From Lacinutrix sp. Bg11-31 (GTDB taxonomy: Bacteria; Bacteroidota; Bacteroidia; Flavobacteriales; Flavobacteriaceae), in assembly GCF_002831665.1 (NCBI RefSeq), contig NZ_CP025118.1, positions 2,666,001-2,730,000 of the forward strand: a DNA stretch of 64,000 nucleotides, read 5' to 3'. Below the pieces are notes generated by a model, which had not been told where the DNA came from, made no database searches, and was given only the letters and a program-made list of their open reading frames with translations. Position numbers and translations under genes: made by a program. Below are positions 17,449 through 26,097 of the stretch, piece by piece. Within the stretch, counting starts at the first letter, position 1, and each line of letters opens with the position of its first letter.

Positions 17449-17535
17449 AGAGAGTTGACAGAGCGGCCGATCGTGCTACCTTGGAAAGGTAGTGTACTTG
17501 CAAAGGTACCAAGGGTTCGAATCCCTTACTCTCTG
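17449..17535 (+). tRNA. tRNA-Ser (anticodon GGA)
   Basis: An 87-nucleotide tRNA with a long variable arm, as in serine tRNAs. The acceptor stem is AGAGAGT (17449-17455) with ACTCTCT (17528-17534), discriminator G at 17535. The anticodon arm is CTACC-TTGGAAA-GGTAG with anticodon GGA at 17483-17485. The T arm is AAGGG-TTCGAAT-CCCTT. CCA is not encoded. The D stem is weak, as often seen in serine tRNAs. It lies on the plus strand between hemCD and hemE. Confidence 0.93.
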
Positions 17536-17541
17536 CACATA

Positions 17542-17581
17542 ATTAGCCTATTTATTTTAAATGAAATGAGCTAATCTTTTT
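17542..17581 (+). terminator. Weak hairpin after tRNA-Ser
   Basis: ATTAGC (17542-17547) pairs with GCTAAT (17570-17575), with a short inner ATTT/AAAT stem, followed by CTTTTT to 17581. It could end tRNA transcripts or be an incomplete barrier before hemE. The stem is AT-rich, so it is a tentative call. Confidence 0.35.
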
Positions 17582-17640
17582 AGCAAAAAGAAAACGTACA
17601 ATTAAAAAAATCTTGTTCTCGAAATTTAGAGGCAAAAGGA

Positions 17641-18684
17641 ATGAAAAGAAAAGATATGTTGAAAAACGATTTATTTTTAAGAGCATTAAAAGGAGAAACT
17701 GTAGATCGTCCACCAGTTTGGATGATGCGTCAAGCAGGAAGGTATTTACCAGAATTTATGGAAATAAAGGCTAAATACGATTTCTTTACACGCTGTCAAA
17801 CTCCAGAATTAGCAAGCGAAATTACAGTACAACCAATTCGAAGATATGGAATGGATGCTGCTATTTTGTTCTGTGACATTTTAGTGATTCCTCAAGCAAT
17901 GAATATCGAAGTACAAATGAAGCCAGATTTTGGTCCTTATTTACCACATCCTATTCGTAATCAAAAAGATGTCGATAACGTTATTGTGCCAGACGTAAAA
18001 GAAAGCTTAAGCTATGTTTACGAGGCTATAAGAATGACTAAAGAAAAACTAAACGATGATATTCCTTTAATTGGATTCGCTGGTTCTCCATGGACAATTC
18101 TTTGTTATTGTGTGCAAGGTCAAGGTTCTAAAAACTTTGATAAAGCAAAAGAATTTTGCTTTACAAACCCTGTTGCTGCACACCAATTATTACAAAAAAT
18201 AACAGACACAACAATTGCTTACTTAAAGGAAAAAGTAAAAGCAGGTGTTAATGCTGTTCAAGTATTCGATTCTTGGGGAGGAATGCTTTCTCCAGTAGAT
18301 TATCAAGAGTTTTCTTGGAAATATATTCAGCAAATAATTGATGCTTTAAAAGATATTACACCAGTAATTGCTTTTGGAAAAGGTTGTTGGTTTGCTTTAG
18401 ATGAAATGTCTAAATCTGGAGCTGCAGCTTTAGGTGTTGACTGGACATGTTCTGCAAGAAACGCACGTTACTTAACAGGAGGAAACATTACTTTACAAGG
18501 TAATTTTGATCCTACTCGTTTATTTTCTCCTCCTGCAGAAATTAAAAAAATGGTACACCAAATGATTAACGAATTTGGTAAAGATAAATACATTGTAAAT
18601 TTAGGCCATGGTATTTTACCTAACATTCCGTTAGAAAATGCTAAAGCATTTATAGATGCTGTAAAAGAGTATAAAGCTAATTAG
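17641..18684 (+). CDS. hemE: Uroporphyrinogen decarboxylase
   Basis: A 347-residue enzyme that removes four carboxyl groups from uroporphyrinogen III to give coproporphyrinogen III. The family hallmark [14 protein letters not shown] is at residues 21-34, followed by [10 protein letters not shown] (catalytic Asp), G-F-A-G-S-P-W-T and the C-terminal N-L-G-H-G-I-L-P. An in-frame ATG at 17656 is a possible alternative start that would fit the usual family length slightly better. It lies 105 bases after the tRNA, and no consensus promoter is visible in that gap, so read-through from hemA may serve it. Confidence 0.96.
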   Translation: MKRKDMLKNDLFLRALKGETVDRPPVWMMRQAGRYLPEFMEIKAKYDFFTRCQTPELASEITVQPIRRYGMDAAILFCDILVIPQAMNIEVQMKPDFGPYLPHPIRNQKDVDNVIVPDVKESLSYVYEAIRMTKEKLNDDIPLIGFAGSPWTILCYCVQGQGSKNFDKAKEFCFTNPVAAHQLLQKITDTTIAYLKEKVKAGVNAVQVFDSWGGMLSPVDYQEFSWKYIQQIIDALKDITPVIAFGKGCWFALDEMSKSGAAALGVDWTCSARNARYLTGGNITLQGNFDPTRLFSPPAEIKKMVHQMINEFGKDKYIVNLGHGILPNIPLENAKAFIDAVKEYKAN

Positions 18685-18752
18685 TTAATATAACTTGTAA
18701 CTTAATCTTGGTTTTTGCGTCTTTTAAGTATGTTTAATTAAACACCTAGTTA

Positions 18753-19526
18753 ATGATTAAAAACATTCTAAAAGGTATAAAAGCCTATACAGGAACATTT
18801 ACATTAATTTCTAAATTAAAACTTTGGAAATACTTTTTAGTACCAATCATTATTAGCATTATAACTGCTACAATTGTTGGTTTTACAGCTTATGGTTTAT
18901 CAGACAATATTGGAAGGTTTATAGCTAAAATTTGGCCTTGGGAAACAGGAATAGAAACCTTTACCTCTATTTCAAGTTATTTAGGTGGAGCAATTATTAT
19001 TGTTTTAGGTTTCATATTATACAAACACATTGTAATGGCATTGTCTGCACCATTTATGAGTCCTGTTTCAGAAAAAATTGAAGCACACTTAACTGGAGAA
19101 AACAAACACGAACACAGAATAACATCGTTTAAAGAGCAACTTTGGAGAGGTATTAGAATTAATGTTCGCAACCTTTTTAAAGAAATACTCTTTACTATTC
19201 CCTTAATTATAATTAGCTTTATTCCAGTTATTGGTATTCTGGGTACTATTCTTATGTTCTTAGTTCAAGCTTTTTATGCTGGATTTGGTAATATGGACTA
19301 CACCTTAGAACGTCATTTTAAATATGGAGAAAGTGTTAATTTTGTTAGAAAAAACAGAGGCTTAGCAATAGGAAATGGTATTGTTTTTATGCTGTTTTTA
19401 TTAATTCCTATTATTGGAATTATTATAGTATTACCACTTTCTGTAACAGCAGCAACCACTAAAACGGTAGAAGTTATTAAGGCCAAAAATAAATTACTAA
19501 CAGAACAAAAAACGCCAACAGTTTAA
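18753..19526 (+). CDS. EI24/CysZ-like membrane protein
   Basis: A 257-residue integral membrane protein of the EI24 (etoposide-induced 2.4 / CysZ) domain family. Predicted helices lie near residues 27-50, 72-105, 138-175 and 207-235, and the basic loop before A-T-T-K-T-V-E is typical of the C-terminus. CysZ of enterobacteria is a sulfate channel, but the flavobacterial members sit in other contexts and their substrate is unknown. It follows hemE by 68 bases and precedes an acetyltransferase. Family call good, function uncertain. Confidence 0.82.
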   Translation: MIKNILKGIKAYTGTFTLISKLKLWKYFLVPIIISIITATIVGFTAYGLSDNIGRFIAKIWPWETGIETFTSISSYLGGAIIIVLGFILYKHIVMALSAPFMSPVSEKIEAHLTGENKHEHRITSFKEQLWRGIRINVRNLFKEILFTIPLIIISFIPVIGILGTILMFLVQAFYAGFGNMDYTLERHFKYGESVNFVRKNRGLAIGNGIVFMLFLLIPIIGIIIVLPLSVTAATTKTVEVIKAKNKLLTEQKTPTV

Positions 19527-19548
19527 GTACTTAGCGTAAAATTAAATA

Positions 19549-20082
19549 ATGATTCTACAGTTTAACGACTTCGAAATAAGCCCGATTAAAGAAACAGACG
19601 CTTGGAAACTTTGTGACTTTATGGTAACAAATTCCGATCGTTTTAAACGTTATTTTCCTGGCACTTTAAAAGAAAACCTAAACCCAACTTTATCCCAATT
19701 ATTTGTAGAAACAAAAGTGAAACAATTCAATGAAAAAGAAGAATTTTTGTTCACTTTAAAACATTCTGAAACACGTAAAATTGCAGCAATCATCTACATA
19801 AAAGCATTAGATTGGTCTATAAAACGAGGAGAATTTGCATACTGCATAGATTATAATTTTAAAGGTAAAAGCCTTATCTCGAAAGTCGTAAAAACACTAT
19901 CCAAACATGCTTTTACAACATTAGAGTTAGAAACTTTGCAAATAATAGCACATAAAGATAATTTACCAAGTGTAAACGTGGCTTTAAATAATGATTTTGT
20001 TTGGCAAAAAACTTTAGAAAAAGAATTCACTCCAACTGGCGAGCAACCTCTAGATATGGAGTTATATGAATTATATAAATAA
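19549..20082 (+). CDS. GNAT acetyltransferase, RimJ/RimL-like
   Basis: A 177-residue protein with the layout of N-acetyltransferases of the RimJ/RimL type: an N-terminal I-S-P-I-K-E-T-D-A-W-K-L strand-helix, then G-E-F-A-Y-C-I-D-Y-N-F-K-G-K-S before the acetyl-CoA helix (about residues 87-108), and the H-K-D-N-L-P-S-V-N-V-A-L-N-N-D-F motif. The usual Q/R-x-x-G-x-G/A loop is degenerate (F-K-G-K-S-L-I-S), so activity is likely but not certain. It lies six bases before the tautomerase gene, within the haem gene run. Confidence 0.8.
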   Translation: MILQFNDFEISPIKETDAWKLCDFMVTNSDRFKRYFPGTLKENLNPTLSQLFVETKVKQFNEKEEFLFTLKHSETRKIAAIIYIKALDWSIKRGEFAYCIDYNFKGKSLISKVVKTLSKHAFTTLELETLQIIAHKDNLPSVNVALNNDFVWQKTLEKEFTPTGEQPLDMELYELYK

Positions 20083-20088
20083 ACAATT

Positions 20089-20436
20089 ATGCCACATTTT
20101 GTAATAGATTGCTCTGAAAATATTTTAAATAATGTTGAAGCAAAATCTGTTTTAAGCAAAGTACACAGCACAGCAAATAACAGCTTATTATTTGATGAGG
20201 CAGATATTAAAGTACGCTTAAACCCTTTTAAAGAAAACTATTTAGTTGGCGGAAAAAAGGAAACTTTTATTCATGTTTTTGCAAACATTATGGAAGGCAG
20301 AACAATCGAACAAAAAGCAAAGCTTTCTAAGAGTATGGTAACCGAATTAAAAACGATGTTTCCAGATATTCCTTTTATTGCAATTAATATAAGAGATTTT
20401 GAAAAGGCAACATATTGTAACAAATCAATGGTATAA
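20089..20436 (+). CDS. 5-carboxymethyl-2-hydroxymuconate isomerase-like tautomerase
   Basis: A 115-residue protein of the CHMI (HpaF) branch of the tautomerase superfamily. The catalytic Pro2 exposed after Met removal is present (M-P-H-F-V-I-D-C-S-E-N-I). HpaF acts in homoprotocatechuate breakdown, yet no other Hpa enzyme is nearby; the gene sits four bases from hemF. It may have a different tautomerase substrate. Length is normal for the family. The family call is good; the role in this context is unknown. Confidence 0.85.
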   Translation: MPHFVIDCSENILNNVEAKSVLSKVHSTANNSLLFDEADIKVRLNPFKENYLVGGKKETFIHVFANIMEGRTIEQKAKLSKSMVTELKTMFPDIPFIAINIRDFEKATYCNKSMV

Positions 20437-20439
20437 AAA

Positions 20440-21342
20440 ATGAAAGATAAATTTTTCAAATACATACATCAATTACAAGACACTATTACAGCAGGTCTAG
20501 AAAAAGTTGACGGAAAAGCAACTTTTCAAGAAGACATATGGAAACGGCCAGAAGGTGGTGGCGGACGAACAAGAGTTATAGAAAATGGAAACGTTTTTGA
20601 AAAAGGAGGCGTTAATATTTCTGGTGTTCATGGAAAGTTACCTGACTCTATGCAAAAGTATTTTGGTGTGGAAGATGCCGATTTTTTCGCCTGTGGATTA
20701 AGCCTGGTTTTACATCCTAAAAACCCAATGGTTCCAACTGTACATGCAAATTGGCGCTATTTCGAAATGTATGATAAAGACCAAAATATTGTAGACCAAT
20801 GGTTTGGTGGCGGACAAGACCTAACGCCTTATTATTTGTTTGATGAAGATGCAACACATTTTCATCAAACCTGTAAAACTGCTTGCGACAAACACAATCC
20901 AGAGTTTTATCCAAAATACAAAGCACGTTGCGACGAGTATTTTTACAATGCACACCGTAACGAAGGTCGTGGTATTGGAGGTCTATTTTTCGATTATTGC
21001 AAAGCTTCAGAAGACATGAGCATGCAAAAATGGTACGATTTTGTTACCGAAGTTGGAGATAGTTTCCTTGAAGCCTATGTTCCTATTGCAGAAAAAAGAA
21101 AAGATTTAGAATACACAAAAATACAACGCGATTGGCAAGAAATACGTCGTGGTCGCTATGTTGAGTTTAATTTAGTACACGATAAAGGAACGCTTTTCGG
21201 CTTAAAAACAAATGGAAGAATAGAAAGCATTTTAATGAGTTTGCCTCCTCATGTGCAATGGGTTTACGATCATAATCCAGAAGTAGGCAGCGAAGAAGAA
21301 CGATTGATTAAAGTATTACAAAATCCTAAAGATTGGACTTAA
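20440..21342 (+). CDS. hemF: Oxygen-dependent coproporphyrinogen III oxidase
   Basis: A 300-residue HemF, which uses O2 to convert coproporphyrinogen III to protoporphyrinogen IX, the substrate of HemJ. Signature blocks are W-K-R-P-E-G-G-G-G-R-T-R-V-I near residue 30, H-P-K-N-P-M-V-P-T-V-H-A-N-W-R-Y-F, D-L-T-P-Y-Y-L and G-G-L-F-F-D-Y. Full length. It starts three bases after the tautomerase stop and ends one base before the YchJ-like gene, so co-transcription is likely. Its presence with HemJ points to an aerobic haem route. Confidence 0.97.
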   Translation: MKDKFFKYIHQLQDTITAGLEKVDGKATFQEDIWKRPEGGGGRTRVIENGNVFEKGGVNISGVHGKLPDSMQKYFGVEDADFFACGLSLVLHPKNPMVPTVHANWRYFEMYDKDQNIVDQWFGGGQDLTPYYLFDEDATHFHQTCKTACDKHNPEFYPKYKARCDEYFYNAHRNEGRGIGGLFFDYCKASEDMSMQKWYDFVTEVGDSFLEAYVPIAEKRKDLEYTKIQRDWQEIRRGRYVEFNLVHDKGTLFGLKTNGRIESILMSLPPHVQWVYDHNPEVGSEEERLIKVLQNPKDWT

Positions 21343-21343
21343 A

Positions 21344-21730
21344 ATGAATTGCTACTGCGGAAACAATAAAACGTATAAAATATGCTGCGAAGTGTTTCAT
21401 TTAAACAATGGAAAAACAGAAACTGCACAACAATTGATGCGTTCTAGATATAGCGCTTTTGTGCTCGCTAATGGCGATTATTTAATGCAAACACATCATA
21501 GTTCTACTAGATCAACATCCGAAAAAAAGGAAATTGTAAAATGGGCAAAATCTGTGAAATGGATAAAACTAGAAGTACTTGAAACTACTAAAGGTTTAGA
21601 GAAAGATGAAGAAGGAACAGTAACATTTAATGCTTCATTTTATGAAAACGGAAGTGTTGATGTTATTTATGAAAAATCTGTTTTTGTAAAAGAAAATAAT
21701 AACTGGAAATATTTAGGATTAAGCCAATAA
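21344..21730 (+). CDS. YchJ-family SEC-C motif protein
   Basis: A 128-residue protein of the YchJ/UPF0225 family. It begins with a metal-binding SEC-C-like motif (C-Y-C-G-N-N-K-T-Y-K-I-C-C-E-V-F-H) and continues with the NTF2-like body marked by A-Q-Q-L-M-R-S-R-Y-S-A-F-V. The biochemical role of this family is not settled. It overlaps the end of the hemF operon, with a one-base gap, and lies 76 bases before hemB. Confidence 0.9.
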   Translation: MNCYCGNNKTYKICCEVFHLNNGKTETAQQLMRSRYSAFVLANGDYLMQTHHSSTRSTSEKKEIVKWAKSVKWIKLEVLETTKGLEKDEEGTVTFNASFYENGSVDVIYEKSVFVKENNNWKYLGLSQ

Positions 21731-21806
21731 ATAGATCTGAAAAATAATATTTAAGTAGGAGTCAAATAAATTTCACTCTGTACTTTTTAACTTTTAACTA
21801 TTACTT

Positions 21807-22796
21807 ATGTATCCAATAAAAAGAAACCGAAGACTAAGAGCCAACGAATCTATTAGAAGTTTAGTTCGTGAAACTATAATCTCACCAAACGATTTTTTAG
21901 TACCATTATTCGTGGTTGAAGGCAAAGGTATAAAAGAAGAAATTGCCTCGATGCCAAATTACTATCGCTTTAGTTTAGATTTATTAGAAACTGAAGTAAA
22001 AGAGCTATGGAAATTGGGTTTAAAATCTGTTTTATTATTTGTAAAAGTCCCAGACAATTTAAAAGACAACAAAGGTACTGAAGCTTTAAATCCAAACGGA
22101 TTAATGCAACGTGCTATTAAAACCGTTAAAAATGTGTGCCCAGGAATGCTAGTGATGACAGATGTTGCGCTAGATCCATATTCATCATTCGGTCACGATG
22201 GTATTATTGAAAACGGTAAAATAGTAAACGATGATACGGTTGAAGTTTTAGCAGAAATGAGTTTGTCTCACGCAGAAGTTGGAGCAGATTTTGTAGCACC
22301 AAGCGACATGATGGATGGACGTATTTTAGCTATTCGCGAACTGCTAGAAGACGAAGGTTATACAGATACTGGAATCATGAGTTACTCGGCAAAATACGCC
22401 TCAGCTTTTTATGGTCCTTTTCGTGATGCTTTAGACTCTGCTCCTGCAGCTGTAAAAGATATTCCTAAGGACAAAAAAACATACCAAATGGATTATGCTA
22501 ATCGCTTTGAAGCATTACGCGAAACCGAAATGGATATCGACGAAGGTGCAGATATTGTTATGGTAAAACCAGGCTTATGCTATTTAGATATTGTACGCGA
22601 AATTAAAAATGAAGTCGATGTACCTGTTGCTGTGTATCAAGTTTCCGGAGAATATTCTATGCTTAAAGCTGCTGCCGAAAAAGGTTGGTTAGATCATGAT
22701 GCGGTTATGATGGAGCAAATTACAGCCATTAAACGTGCTGGAGCAGATATAATTGCGAGTTATTTTGCTAAAGATGTAGTAAAATTAATATCGTAA
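21807..22796 (+). CDS. hemB: Porphobilinogen synthase (delta-aminolevulinate dehydratase)
   Basis: A 329-residue enzyme that condenses two 5-aminolevulinates into porphobilinogen. The N-terminal R-N-R-R-L-R-A-N and the Schiff-base lysines are visible in S-Y-S-A-K-Y-A-S-A-F-Y-G-P-F and V-M-V-K-P-G-L. The metal region reads M-T-D-V-A-L-D-P-Y-S-S-F-G-H-D-G-I: the cysteines of the zinc-dependent form are replaced by Ala/Asp, as in Mg-type enzymes. With hemA, hemCD, hemE, hemF, hemJ and hemH, the window covers every step from glutamyl-tRNA to haem except HemL. Confidence 0.97.
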   Translation: MYPIKRNRRLRANESIRSLVRETIISPNDFLVPLFVVEGKGIKEEIASMPNYYRFSLDLLETEVKELWKLGLKSVLLFVKVPDNLKDNKGTEALNPNGLMQRAIKTVKNVCPGMLVMTDVALDPYSSFGHDGIIENGKIVNDDTVEVLAEMSLSHAEVGADFVAPSDMMDGRILAIRELLEDEGYTDTGIMSYSAKYASAFYGPFRDALDSAPAAVKDIPKDKKTYQMDYANRFEALRETEMDIDEGADIVMVKPGLCYLDIVREIKNEVDVPVAVYQVSGEYSMLKAAAEKGWLDHDAVMMEQITAIKRAGADIIASYFAKDVVKLIS

Positions 22797-22824
22797 ATTA
22801 GCCACAAATAAACTAAAAAAAACC

Positions 22825-23901
22825 ATGGGATTACTAATATTTTACGGAGTTATCTCCATATTTTTTTCATTTTTGTGTTCTATTTTAGAAGCTGTTCTTT
22901 TAAGTGTAACACCAACATTTATAAATCTTAAAAAGAAAGAAGGCAAGAAGTATGCTACATCTTTAGAGGTCTTAAAAAAAGACGTCGATAGACCTTTAAT
23001 TGCTATTCTAACCTTAAACACAATCGCACACACAGTAGGTGCCATTTTAGTAGGTAAAGAAGCAGAAGGATTGTACGGAAATGGTGAGGGTTATGGTGTA
23101 TTTATTGTTTCGGCAATAATGACAATTTTAATATTAATTGCTTCAGAAATTATCCCAAAAACAATTGGTGCAACCTACTGGAAAAGCCTAACTAATTTTA
23201 CAACTAAAGCCTTGAAAATTTTAATTTTCCCTTTAAAATGGACAGGTTTATTATGGTTAATGCAATTAACTACAAAGCTTATTGGTGGCAAAGGACATGG
23301 AAGCGTTTTAAGTCGTGAAGGCTTTTTAGTTATGGCAGATATGGCTCACGAAGAAGGTGTTTTTGTAGATAACGAAAGCAAAATTATTAAAAACCTACTA
23401 ACCTTTAAAGATATTAATGCTAAGGATATCATGACGCCTAGAACCGTTATGAAAACTGAAAACGAAAACACAACCGTTGCAGATTTCTTTAACAACAATA
23501 TAAACCTTAGATTTTCTAGAATTCCTGTATTTTCAGAATCTGAAAATAATATAAAAGGTGTTGTTCTTAAGGATGAAATCTATAAAGAAATGGCTTTAGG
23601 AAATGGTTCTAAAAAACTATCCGAATTAAAACGTGATATTATTATTGTAGAGCGTAATACTCCAATTCCAACTTTATTCGAAAAATTAGTAGAAAGCAAA
23701 AACCACTTAGCCTCTGTAGTCGATGAGTATGGAACTGTAAGTGGTATCGTAACAATGGAAGATGTTATAGAAACACTACTTGGTTTAGAGATTATGGATG
23801 AAAGCGATAATGTAAGCGATTTACAACATCAAGCTAGAAAAAACTGGGAAGCGAGAGCTAAAAAATTAGGCATTATAGAAAACATAGAAGACAATCAATA
23901 A
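22825..23901 (+). CDS. CNNM/CorC-type membrane protein with CBS pair
   Basis: A 358-residue protein with an N-terminal CNNM (DUF21) membrane domain (residues ~1-150, with the conserved A-S-E-I-I-P-K-T-I-G-A segment) and a CBS-domain pair (about 190-315: D-I-M-T-P-R-T-V-M; S-R-I-P-V-F-S; V-D-E-Y-G-T-V-S-G-I-V-T-M-E-D-V). Such proteins are linked to magnesium or cobalt export and are often labelled haemolysin by homology. The C-terminal CorC_HlyC domain is absent, which is a shorter family form. It overlaps the Ogt gene by one base. Confidence 0.9.
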   Translation: MGLLIFYGVISIFFSFLCSILEAVLLSVTPTFINLKKKEGKKYATSLEVLKKDVDRPLIAILTLNTIAHTVGAILVGKEAEGLYGNGEGYGVFIVSAIMTILILIASEIIPKTIGATYWKSLTNFTTKALKILIFPLKWTGLLWLMQLTTKLIGGKGHGSVLSREGFLVMADMAHEEGVFVDNESKIIKNLLTFKDINAKDIMTPRTVMKTENENTTVADFFNNNINLRFSRIPVFSESENNIKGVVLKDEIYKEMALGNGSKKLSELKRDIIIVERNTPIPTLFEKLVESKNHLASVVDEYGTVSGIVTMEDVIETLLGLEIMDESDNVSDLQHQARKNWEARAKKLGIIENIEDNQ

Positions 23902-24377
23902 TGGAAGAAACCTGCTATATCAATTCGCCTTTAGGTATTACCAAAATTGTTGGTGATGAGGATGGTATTGCTTCGGTTTCTGTATTAAATTCTAATGAAA
24001 AGGTTTCAGATATTATTCCAGAAGTCCTAGAAGATTGCGTGATTCAACTTAACGAATATTTTGAAGGAGCGCGTAAACAATTCAGTTTAAAACTAAATCC
24101 TAAAGGCACTGTTTTTCAAGAACGTGTTTGGGATGCTTTAAGCTCTATTGCTTACGGAAAAACGACTTCATATTTACAATTATCTAGACAGTTAGGCGAC
24201 GAAAAAGCCATTCGTGCAGTCGCAAATGCTAATGGAAAAAATCCAATTTGGATTATTGTCCCATGTCATCGCGTTATTGGTAGTAATGGAAGTTTAACAG
24301 GTTATGCTGGTGGATTATATAGAAAACAGTGGTTATTAGAACATGAAAGCCCTTATAAACAGCAAAGTCTATTTTAA
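23901..24377 (+). CDS. ogt: Methylated-DNA-protein-cysteine methyltransferase
   Basis: A 158-residue O6-alkylguanine-DNA alkyltransferase that repairs alkylated DNA by irreversible transfer to cysteine. The acceptor is Cys122 in I-V-P-C-H-R-V-I-G, with the recognition helix R-A-V-A-N-A-N-G-K-N and the C-terminal G-Y-A-G-G-L-Y-R-K-Q-W-L-L. No Ada-type regulatory domain is attached. Its start overlaps the CNNM stop and its stop overlaps the next gene by one base, so all three are translationally linked. Confidence 0.95.
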   Translation: MEETCYINSPLGITKIVGDEDGIASVSVLNSNEKVSDIIPEVLEDCVIQLNEYFEGARKQFSLKLNPKGTVFQERVWDALSSIAYGKTTSYLQLSRQLGDEKAIRAVANANGKNPIWIIVPCHRVIGSNGSLTGYAGGLYRKQWLLEHESPYKQQSLF

Positions 24378-24895
24378 TGTATAAAATTGCAACCAAATTT
24401 TTAACACGCTTTGTAAAACCAGCTAGCATTTATAAATATGGCTTTAACTGGTCTCCAATGTATAGACGCACAACTGCAAAACTTATTGAAGTTAGCGACG
24501 ATTTACATTTTGTAAAAATTAGACTAAAACTAAATTGGAAAAACCGCAATTATGCAGGTTCTATTTTTGGAGGCAGTATGCTATCTGCTACAGATCCAAT
24601 TTACATGATACAGCTTATTCAAATTTTAGGTGATGATTATGTGGTTTGGGACAAAGCAGTAACCGCTAAATATAAACGTCCTGCAAAAGGCGCTATATAT
24701 GGTGAATTTATTTTTACTGCTGAAGAAATAAAAACTATAAAACTTAACGTATTGCAACAGCAACAGCTTGATATTGTTAAAGACATGGTTTTGGTTAACG
24801 CTAAAAACAAAACTGTAGCAGAGTTTTCGAAAACATTATACATCGCAGAAAAAGCGTTTTATAAAGAAAAGCTTAAGCAGAGAAACTCTCGATAA
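24377..24895 (+). CDS. DUF4442 hotdog-fold protein
   Basis: A 172-residue protein resembling the DUF4442 family, which has a hotdog thioesterase fold. The core N-W-K-N-R-N-Y-A-G-S-I-F-G-G-S-M-L-S-A-T-D-P is the region where the substrate helix of acyl-CoA thioesterases lies. The final K-E-K-L-K-Q-R-N-S-R tail is basic. A thioesterase role for an acyl-CoA is plausible, but no catalytic residue can be assigned. Overlaps ogt by one base. Confidence 0.82.
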   Translation: MYKIATKFLTRFVKPASIYKYGFNWSPMYRRTTAKLIEVSDDLHFVKIRLKLNWKNRNYAGSIFGGSMLSATDPIYMIQLIQILGDDYVVWDKAVTAKYKRPAKGAIYGEFIFTAEEIKTIKLNVLQQQQLDIVKDMVLVNAKNKTVAEFSKTLYIAEKAFYKEKLKQRNSR

Positions 24896-24947
24896 CTCGA
24901 TATCCTTTTAAATTTTACTATATTTAGTTTTCTAATAAAATCAATCC

Positions 24948-26093
24948 ATGAAATTCCTTAAAAAATTTTTTAAAGTATTAGTCGTTCTTTTCGGTTTACT
25001 TATCGCAATCCTTTACATCACAGATACTGATTATTTAATAAAAGCAGTTCGCACAATATATATGCGTGGTTATACAACAGCGTTTTTAGACGATTATAAA
25101 AAATTCGATAACAGAACAATTGAGATAGAAACTCCTCAACCTTGGAGTAATCATAAAAACTATAATTCTGCAAAAGAAACCGAAGCTTTAAACAAGGCCA
25201 ATACGGATTACGGAACCGTTGCTTATGTCATTATTAAAAACGATAGTATTTGGTTCGAAAACTATTACGATGGGTATAATGAAAACTCTAAATCGAACTC
25301 ATTTTCTATGGCAAAAAGTTACGTGTCTGGATTAATGGGAAAAGCCATTATGGAAGGTTATATTAAAAGTTTAGACCAACCAGTTTGCGACTTTTTACCT
25401 GCCTTTTGCGATGGACAAGCAGCAAAAATGACCGTTGGAGATTTATCTAGCATGAGTTCTGGAACCAATTGGGACGAAGCTTATTATTCTCCATTATCTA
25501 TAACTACACGTGCTTATTTTGATGACGATTTAGAAAAAGTAATGAATGGTCTTAAAGTAGTAACCGAACCAGGAAAAGGCTTTAAATACGCAAGTGGAGA
25601 CACACAAATGCTATCTATGGTTATTGAAAAAGCTACAGGCAAGAAACTATACGATTATTTTGAAGAAAGCTTTTGGAAACCTCTTGGCAGTGAAAACCAA
25701 ACACTTTGGCAAGTAGATAGCGACGACCACGACTTAGTAAAAGCGTATTGCTGTATTGCTAGTAACGCAAAAGACTTTGCGCGTTTTGGAAAATTATATA
25801 AAGACAATGGGAAATGGAATGGCAAGCAAGTATTAGATTCTGCTTTTGTAGCTAAATCTTTAACACCAAAATTCGACCCAGTTTATGGATATGGTTGGTG
25901 GCTAAAAAAGCATAATGGTAAAGATTTTAAAATGATGCGTGGACACTTAGGCCAATACGTAATTGTACAACCAGAAGATAATGTAATTATTGTGCGTTTG
26001 GGTCACCAAAAGTCTCCAGATGCAGGAGTTGGTGCTTTCACTAATGATATTTCAATATATATTGATGAGGCTTATAAGATGATGAATAACTAA
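24948..26093 (+). CDS. Serine hydrolase, class C beta-lactamase fold
   Basis: A 381-residue exported or membrane-anchored protein (hydrophobic segment at residues 7-25). The catalytic S-x-x-K tetrad is S-M-A-K in F-S-M-A-K-S-Y near residue 119; Y-A-S-G-D-T matches the Y-x-N/S motif, and M-R-G-H-L-G-Q near the C-terminus replaces the K-T-G box with H-L-G, usual in esterase or peptidase members. It is therefore more likely a peptidase or esterase than a true beta-lactamase. It lies four bases before the exonuclease gene. Confidence 0.88.
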   Translation: MKFLKKFFKVLVVLFGLLIAILYITDTDYLIKAVRTIYMRGYTTAFLDDYKKFDNRTIEIETPQPWSNHKNYNSAKETEALNKANTDYGTVAYVIIKNDSIWFENYYDGYNENSKSNSFSMAKSYVSGLMGKAIMEGYIKSLDQPVCDFLPAFCDGQAAKMTVGDLSSMSSGTNWDEAYYSPLSITTRAYFDDDLEKVMNGLKVVTEPGKGFKYASGDTQMLSMVIEKATGKKLYDYFEESFWKPLGSENQTLWQVDSDDHDLVKAYCCIASNAKDFARFGKLYKDNGKWNGKQVLDSAFVAKSLTPKFDPVYGYGWWLKKHNGKDFKMMRGHLGQYVIVQPEDNVIIVRLGHQKSPDAGVGAFTNDISIYIDEAYKMMNN

Positions 26094-26097
26094 GCCT

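Noticed and set aside
22825..23901. Haemolysin label for the CBS protein
   Set aside because: The CNNM-CBS layout fits a divalent-cation transporter group; the haemolysin name is historical.
24948..26093. True beta-lactamase (resistance) call
   Set aside because: The K-T-G box is replaced by H-L-G and there is no resistance context; a peptidase or esterase of the same fold is more likely.
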